Shown: one piece after another, positions 60,312 to 64,000 of the stretch | Numbering within the stretch: position 1 is the first letter of the stretch | Layout of the letters: the number at the start of each line of letters is the position of its first letter | Origin: Phragmitibacter flavus | GTDB taxonomy: Bacteria > Verrucomicrobiota > Verrucomicrobiia > Verrucomicrobiales > Verrucomicrobiaceae | NCBI RefSeq assembly: GCF_005780165.1 | Contig: NZ_VAUV01000007.1 | Span: 248,001-312,000, forward strand | Length of the DNA stretch: 64,000 bases | Direction of reading: 5' to 3' | Made by a program: the position numbers and the translations under genes | The notes under the pieces: generated by a model | Told to the model about the DNA's origin: nothing | Database searches by the model: none | What the model saw: only the letters and a program-made list of their open reading frames with translations

Positions 60312-61313
60312 TTATCGCTGCAAATGGGATAGATAGAAATTGGCCATGTCGGCATAGAGCGGCATGGGGGTGACGAGGACGCGGTCGTGGGTGCCGGTTT
60401 CGATGCGTCGCCATTCTTTGTGGGCAGACGGAACGGCGTCGAAGAGTTGCTGGCCGATTTCGATGGGGATGAGGGTGTCGGCGGTGCCGTGTCCGATCAT
60501 CGCGGGCAGGGTGAGCTGGCGGGCGGAATTGATGGGGGTGATGTCGCCGAGCTGGTATCCGCCTCGAAACTCGACGACGGGTTTGAGGAGGGTGAACATG
60601 AGGGTGGAGGCGGGTCCGAAGAGGCGGTCCGACTGGCCGCGGCAGATGTCTTCGAACTGGGCAAAGGAAGCGATGACGATGAGGGCATCCCAAGGAGTTT
60701 TGGCGGCGGCTTGAATGGCGACGGCTCCGCCTTGGGAGATGCCCCAGAGGGCGCGTGGCCCGGATGGGTATTGGAAGTGGGCGGCGGCGGTGGTTTCGAT
60801 GAGGTCGGGGAGCTTCCATTCGTGCAGTCCGTAGCTGGCGATGGGGTTGAGGTTTTCGCCATGCGCGGGGAGGTCGATGAGCAGGCAGCGAAATCCGGCG
60901 GCACACAAGCGTTCGGCGACGGGGAGGTTGTCTTCCTTGCGACCTTTGCGGCCGTGGAGAAGGACGAGGGTGGCGGTGATTTCACCGAAGGGTTTGAGTT
61001 GCTGACCGAGGTCGGTGAGTTGCTGACGGAGCAGCTGTCCTCTTGGGCCCGGCTGGGCTTGTGGATCGGGTTCGCAGAGCAGAACGGGAGTGGCGAAGTC
61101 GCCGGGGCTGGAGCCGGCGACTTCGAAGGGTTTGATGACGAGTCCGTGCGTCTGGGGGGAGTTGAGGATGGCGTGATGGTAGTCTTGCAGTGGTCGGCGC
61201 GGTGGATGAACGATTTCACCGGCGGCCCACCAGATGACGGTGGAGGCAAGGAGGAGGATCGCGGACAGGCCCAGGCCAAGATAGAGCGCCATGCGACGGA
61301 GTTTGGGGTTCAT
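60312..61313 (-). CDS. alpha/beta hydrolase with N-terminal membrane anchor
   Basis: A 333-residue protein with an N-terminal TM segment (about residues 10-32, LYLGLGLSAILLLASTVIW). The hydrolase fold has VLLHGRKGRKEDN (oxyanion strand), ALWGISQGGAVAIQAAA with GxSxG nucleophile elbow, GHGTADTLIPIE carrying the acid and GTHDRVL with the catalytic His. It faces the periplasm or membrane surface. The substrate is unknown; it may be a lysophospholipase-like esterase. It lies 131 bases downstream of the MFS start, same strand. Confidence 0.85.
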   Translation of the reverse strand: MNPKLRRMALYLGLGLSAILLLASTVIWWAAGEIVHPPRRPLQDYHHAILNSPQTHGLVIKPFEVAGSSPGDFATPVLLCEPDPQAQPGPRGQLLRQQLTDLGQQLKPFGEITATLVLLHGRKGRKEDNLPVAERLCAAGFRCLLIDLPAHGENLNPIASYGLHEWKLPDLIETTAAAHFQYPSGPRALWGISQGGAVAIQAAAKTPWDALIVIASFAQFEDICRGQSDRLFGPASTLMFTLLKPVVEFRGGYQLGDITPINSARQLTLPAMIGHGTADTLIPIEIGQQLFDAVPSAHKEWRRIETGTHDRVLVTPMPLYADMANFYLSHLQR

Positions 61314-61499
61314 GGAAAAGGGTGGCGCTGCTTATGGCTTAAATTTTGATCGGCGCAACTGCAAACGTAGGCATGGGCTGAGGACGAGGCCCGGCCAAAT
61401 CAGCAGTTGCATGATGGTCAAGATGGGGTTGTGGTAGGGGCCGTTTTTCAATTGCCATTGAACGCTGCTTCCGACCATTCAATCCCTGCGGATACCGAC

Positions 61500-62669
61500 T
61501 TGCCTGGTGCCTTGTTGTATGCAACGAGCGCGGGTCTCGGAGGGAGTGGTTTGAACACCACTTCACTTGAGGGGGCGCTGGCTTCGTGGCGCGGAGGGTT
61601 TCTTGGAGAGGCGGTTTGTTATTCGGTGCAGCAGATGGAGATTGCGCGGAGCAGGATTCGGTCGCTGCAATATCATCCGGCGCGGTTGTTTTCGTTTTTG
61701 GACAGTCAGGATTATTATGCGGTGAAGAAGAGGTATCTGGACTGGATGGCGTCGCGAAGATTGCAGATGGGCGGTTTTGATTTTTTTCACGGGTGGAGCG
61801 GAGAGTGTTTTGAGACGTTGGTGGAGGCGCGGCTGCTTGGGGTGCCATCGGTGATGGATGTGCCGACGTGGCATCGGAACAAGGGGGCGGTGAAGTCGAC
61901 GGAGACGTTGAAGGAGCGTCGGGCCCGCGTGGCGGATCGGGGCTGGCGGGACTGGCGCAAGAAGTTGACCGTGACCCGGCAGCAGAATCTGGCGGAGTAT
62001 GATTTGGCGGATGTGCTGTTGATGCCGTCGGTGAAGTCGGCGGAGACATTTTTGACCGCAGGGGTGGATGAGAAGAAGCTGCATTACGTGGGGCGGGGGG
62101 TGGATGTGGAGCGGTATCGACCGGGTGGCCCGCCTGAGAAATTTCGTGTGGGATTTGTGGGAGCCTTGATCAAACGCAAGGGGGTGCATGTGCTGCTGGA
62201 GGCGTGGAAAAAGGCGGGATTGAAGAATGCGGAGCTGGTGTTGGTAGGGAATTTGCATGAGGAGATGAAGCCGTATTTGGAAAAATTTGGGACGGACGAT
62301 GTGCGACTGGCGGGGGTGACGAACCGGGTGCAGGACGAATTGCGAGCCTGTGTGGCATTTGCTTTTCCAAGTGAGTGCGAGGGGTTTGCCAAGGCGACTT
62401 TGGAGGCGGCGGCTTGTGGGTTGCCGTTGATTGCGACTCGCGAGTCCGGGGATGCGGTAGTGGATGGTGAGACGGGTTTGGTGATCCAACCCAACGATGT
62501 GGAAGGTTTGGCTGCGGCGCTGGTGCATGCGGCTTCGCATCGGGACGAGATGGCGGAGATGGGACGGATGGCCCGCAAGATGGTGGAGGAGCGGTTTACT
62601 TGGGATCACTATCGGGCGCGCCTGTTGCAAGGATATGCGAAGGCGAAACGGCAGGTCAGGGTTGTGTGA
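61500..62669 (+). CDS. glycosyltransferase family 4 (GT1 superfamily)
   Basis: About 390 residues of a GT-B glycosyltransferase. The N-terminal strand ALLYATSAGLGGSGLN and the C-terminal GRGVDVERYRPG, VGFVGALIKRKGVHVLLEAW, and ECEGFAKATLEAAACGLP with donor-site Glu are the family hallmarks. No ATG precedes the conserved region: the start is a TTG at 61500, 61512 or 61515, or a GTG at 61431, so the true N-terminus is uncertain. The stop TGA overlaps the next gene's ATG by one base, so the two are translationally coupled. Confidence 0.87.
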   Translation: MPGALLYATSAGLGGSGLNTTSLEGALASWRGGFLGEAVCYSVQQMEIARSRIRSLQYHPARLFSFLDSQDYYAVKKRYLDWMASRRLQMGGFDFFHGWSGECFETLVEARLLGVPSVMDVPTWHRNKGAVKSTETLKERRARVADRGWRDWRKKLTVTRQQNLAEYDLADVLLMPSVKSAETFLTAGVDEKKLHYVGRGVDVERYRPGGPPEKFRVGFVGALIKRKGVHVLLEAWKKAGLKNAELVLVGNLHEEMKPYLEKFGTDDVRLAGVTNRVQDELRACVAFAFPSECEGFAKATLEAAACGLPLIATRESGDAVVDGETGLVIQPNDVEGLAAALVHAASHRDEMAEMGRMARKMVEERFTWDHYRARLLQGYAKAKRQVRVV

Positions 62670-63694
62670 TGGAAGGAAACGGAGATCTTTTTGTGGAACG
62701 CATTCTTGTCATACAGCTCAAACGCATCGGGGACTTTGTGTTGACGGTGCCTGCGTTGGGAAGATTGCGAAAGATGCGGCCAGAGGCGGAGTTGGTGTTG
62801 CTGGTGCCGTCGGGTTTGGTGGAGCTTGCCGAGGCGTTGCCGATGGTGAATCGGGTGATTGGATTTGAGTCGGGTGGCGTGAACTGGCGCGCGTGGGCTT
62901 CCATGGTGGCGGGGGAGTGGGATGTCTGTCTCGATTTTAGCGGAACGGATCGCGCGGCGTTGTTGACGTGGCTTTCGCGGGCGGATTTGCGGGTGGGGTA
63001 TCAAAAATTTGCGGGTTTTGGCATGCGACGGCTGGCCTACCACCGGCTTTGCGGTGCTTCGGTGAGGGATCTTCATACGGTGGATTTCCATCTCGAACTG
63101 ATTGGCGAGGCATTGGGTTCGTGGGAGGGAACCGGGCCTCCGGCGATGTTTGTTGTGGGAGCTGGGATTCGGGATGGGGTTCAGAGGAAGCTTAAAAGCG
63201 AGGGCGTGACGGGGAAGTATGTCATTTTGCATCCAGGCACCGCGCGGATGGAGAAGTTTTGGTTGAACGAGCGTTGGGCGGAGGTGGCGCGGGTGGTGCA
63301 TGAACGGTTGGGCTTGCAGGTGGTGTTGACAGGGACTGGCACGGGCCTGGAAGAGGCTCCGCTGAAGGCGATCAAGGAGATGGCGGGGGTTCCGATGGTG
63401 GATCTTTGCGGAAAACTTTCGCTGGCGGAGATGACGGTGGTGATTGAGGGGGCCGAACTGATGGTGGGGGTGGACAGCATGGCGATGCATCTGGCAGCCT
63501 TGGCGGAAAAACCGCAGGTGGCGTTGTTTGGTCCCACGAATCCGTTTCATTGGCGGGCGCGGCATGCGCGCTCGATGGTTTTGCAGGGGTCTTCGGGGCT
63601 TCCGGTGGCGGAGTTCGCCCCGAAGGCAACACCGGCGGACATGAACCAAATCTCGACGGCAGCAGTTGTTGATGCTATGACTTCGCTGCTCTAA
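62669..63694 (+). CDS. glycosyltransferase family 9 (LPS heptosyltransferase-like)
   Basis: A 341-residue GT-B protein. The start RILVIQLKRIGDFVLTVPALGRLRK, the middle KYVILHPGTARMEKFWLNERWAEVA and the C-terminal MVGVDSMAMHLAALAEKPQVALFGPTNPFHW are the heptosyltransferase/GT9 motifs. Such enzymes add heptose or related sugars to the LPS core at the cytoplasmic face of the inner membrane. It is coupled to the GT4 gene (TGATG) and followed by an MsbA-like exporter, consistent with an LPS or lipo-oligosaccharide assembly cluster. Confidence 0.93.
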   Translation: MEGNGDLFVERILVIQLKRIGDFVLTVPALGRLRKMRPEAELVLLVPSGLVELAEALPMVNRVIGFESGGVNWRAWASMVAGEWDVCLDFSGTDRAALLTWLSRADLRVGYQKFAGFGMRRLAYHRLCGASVRDLHTVDFHLELIGEALGSWEGTGPPAMFVVGAGIRDGVQRKLKSEGVTGKYVILHPGTARMEKFWLNERWAEVARVVHERLGLQVVLTGTGTGLEEAPLKAIKEMAGVPMVDLCGKLSLAEMTVVIEGAELMVGVDSMAMHLAALAEKPQVALFGPTNPFHWRARHARSMVLQGSSGLPVAEFAPKATPADMNQISTAAVVDAMTSLL

Positions 63695-63740
63695 CTTTCT
63701 TCGCACGTGCCGCGACCCCGCGCGGCCATCTTTTGTTTCC

Positions 63741-64000
63741 ATGCCAAAAATCACGCAGCCTCCTCCGGGCAAAAAAATCAGTCGCAAACAAGTCACCGAT
63801 CTCAGCTCGAGCGAGCTCTGGGCGCTTACGAAATGGACCTACGGCAAATTGTTTCGTTACATGAAGCCGTATCGTGGCCGGTTCATGATCGGGGTGGCGC
63901 TGGGCATCTTGAGCGGCCTGTTCAACGCGGTGATGCTGGTGGGATTCAAGATCATCTTTTCCGTGGTGCTGTCGCATGGTCCGGTGGCTCAAACGGCGAC
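63741..64000 (+). CDS. ABC transporter, MsbA-like (5' part, runs off window)
   Basis: The first 86 codons of an ABC half-transporter: MPKITQPPPGKKISRKQ leads into KLFRYMKPYRGRFMIGVALGILSGLFNAVMLV, the first TM helix with the conserved coupling-helix region. The start ATG at 63741 is 46 bases after the GT9 stop. The ATP-binding domain lies beyond the window. Context (lipid A acyltransferase, GT9) suggests lipid A or lipid export. Confidence 0.7.
   Translation, partial: MPKITQPPPGKKISRKQVTDLSSSELWALTKWTYGKLFRYMKPYRGRFMIGVALGILSGLFNAVMLVGFKIIFSVVLSHGPVAQTA

Noticed and set aside
1-64000. CRISPR arrays, tRNA, rRNA or riboswitches
   Set aside because: No regular spacer-repeat arrays, no cloverleaf and no recognised conserved RNA were found by eye; the palindromes at 21938 have no unique spacers of constant length.

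Overview
The window is a high-GC bacterial chromosome segment, almost certainly from Verrucomicrobiota (order Verrucomicrobiales or close). The basis is the density of gene families typical of the PVC superphylum: a PSD1/DUF1549/DUF1553 cytochrome protein paired with a DUF1501 protein, a DUF1592/DUF1552 pair behind an ECF sigma factor, a ThuA/PVC-type haem protein, a PEP-CTERM protein with autotransporter-like repeats, and Gram-negative envelope genes (LpxL-like acyltransferase, glycosyltransferases, MsbA-like exporter). No rRNA, tRNA or CRISPR was recognised. The species is not known.

Layout. 0.1-8.8 kb: FAD oxidoreductase, deoxyribosyltransferase-like protein, AEC transporter, lipid A acyltransferase, M42 peptidase, acyl carrier protein and glucose-6-phosphate isomerase. 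9-12.8 kb: secreted beta-helix protein and xylose isomerase. 12.8-14.1 kb: a more AT-rich patch with a YcxB-like membrane protein. 14.1-17.7 kb: TetR regulator with a perfect 25-bp palindrome upstream, then a DevCAB/MacB-like ABC export operon. 17.8-23.5 kb: esterase, PSD1 cytochrome protein, DUF1501 protein. 23.5-27.5 kb (minus): HemW, sugar isomerase, GtrA, ketoacyl synthase. 27.5-34 kb: squalene/phytoene synthase, DMT transporter, tandem HMA protein, L,D-transpeptidase, PEP-CTERM repeat protein. 34-38.7 kb: beta-helix protein with an exported pyruvyltransferase-like protein, creatininase, solute-binding lipoprotein. 38.8-48.9 kb: five-domain ThuA/SGNH/PVC-haem protein, then a sigma / membrane protein / DUF1592 / DUF1552 operon with start-stop overlaps. 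49.1-53.7 kb: a two-gene operon of an AlbA_2/HATPase protein and a PHP-SMC-like ATPase, preceded by the 3' remnant of a third gene. 53.9-64 kb: Nudix hydrolase, exported ClpP-like protease, ribosomal protein S16, KH protein, M15-type peptidase, MFS transporter, hydrolase, two glycosyltransferases and the start of an MsbA-like ABC exporter.

The observations most worth following are (i) the PHP-SMC-like ATPase / AlbA_2 operon with its truncated upstream gene, a candidate conflict or anti-phage module; and (ii) a family of short palindromes (ACAGGCT-ACA-AGCCTGT type), four copies of which sit in frame inside the N-terminus of the DUF1501 gene, so that a dispersed repeat appears to be translated. 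All functions are read from motifs and context without database searches.
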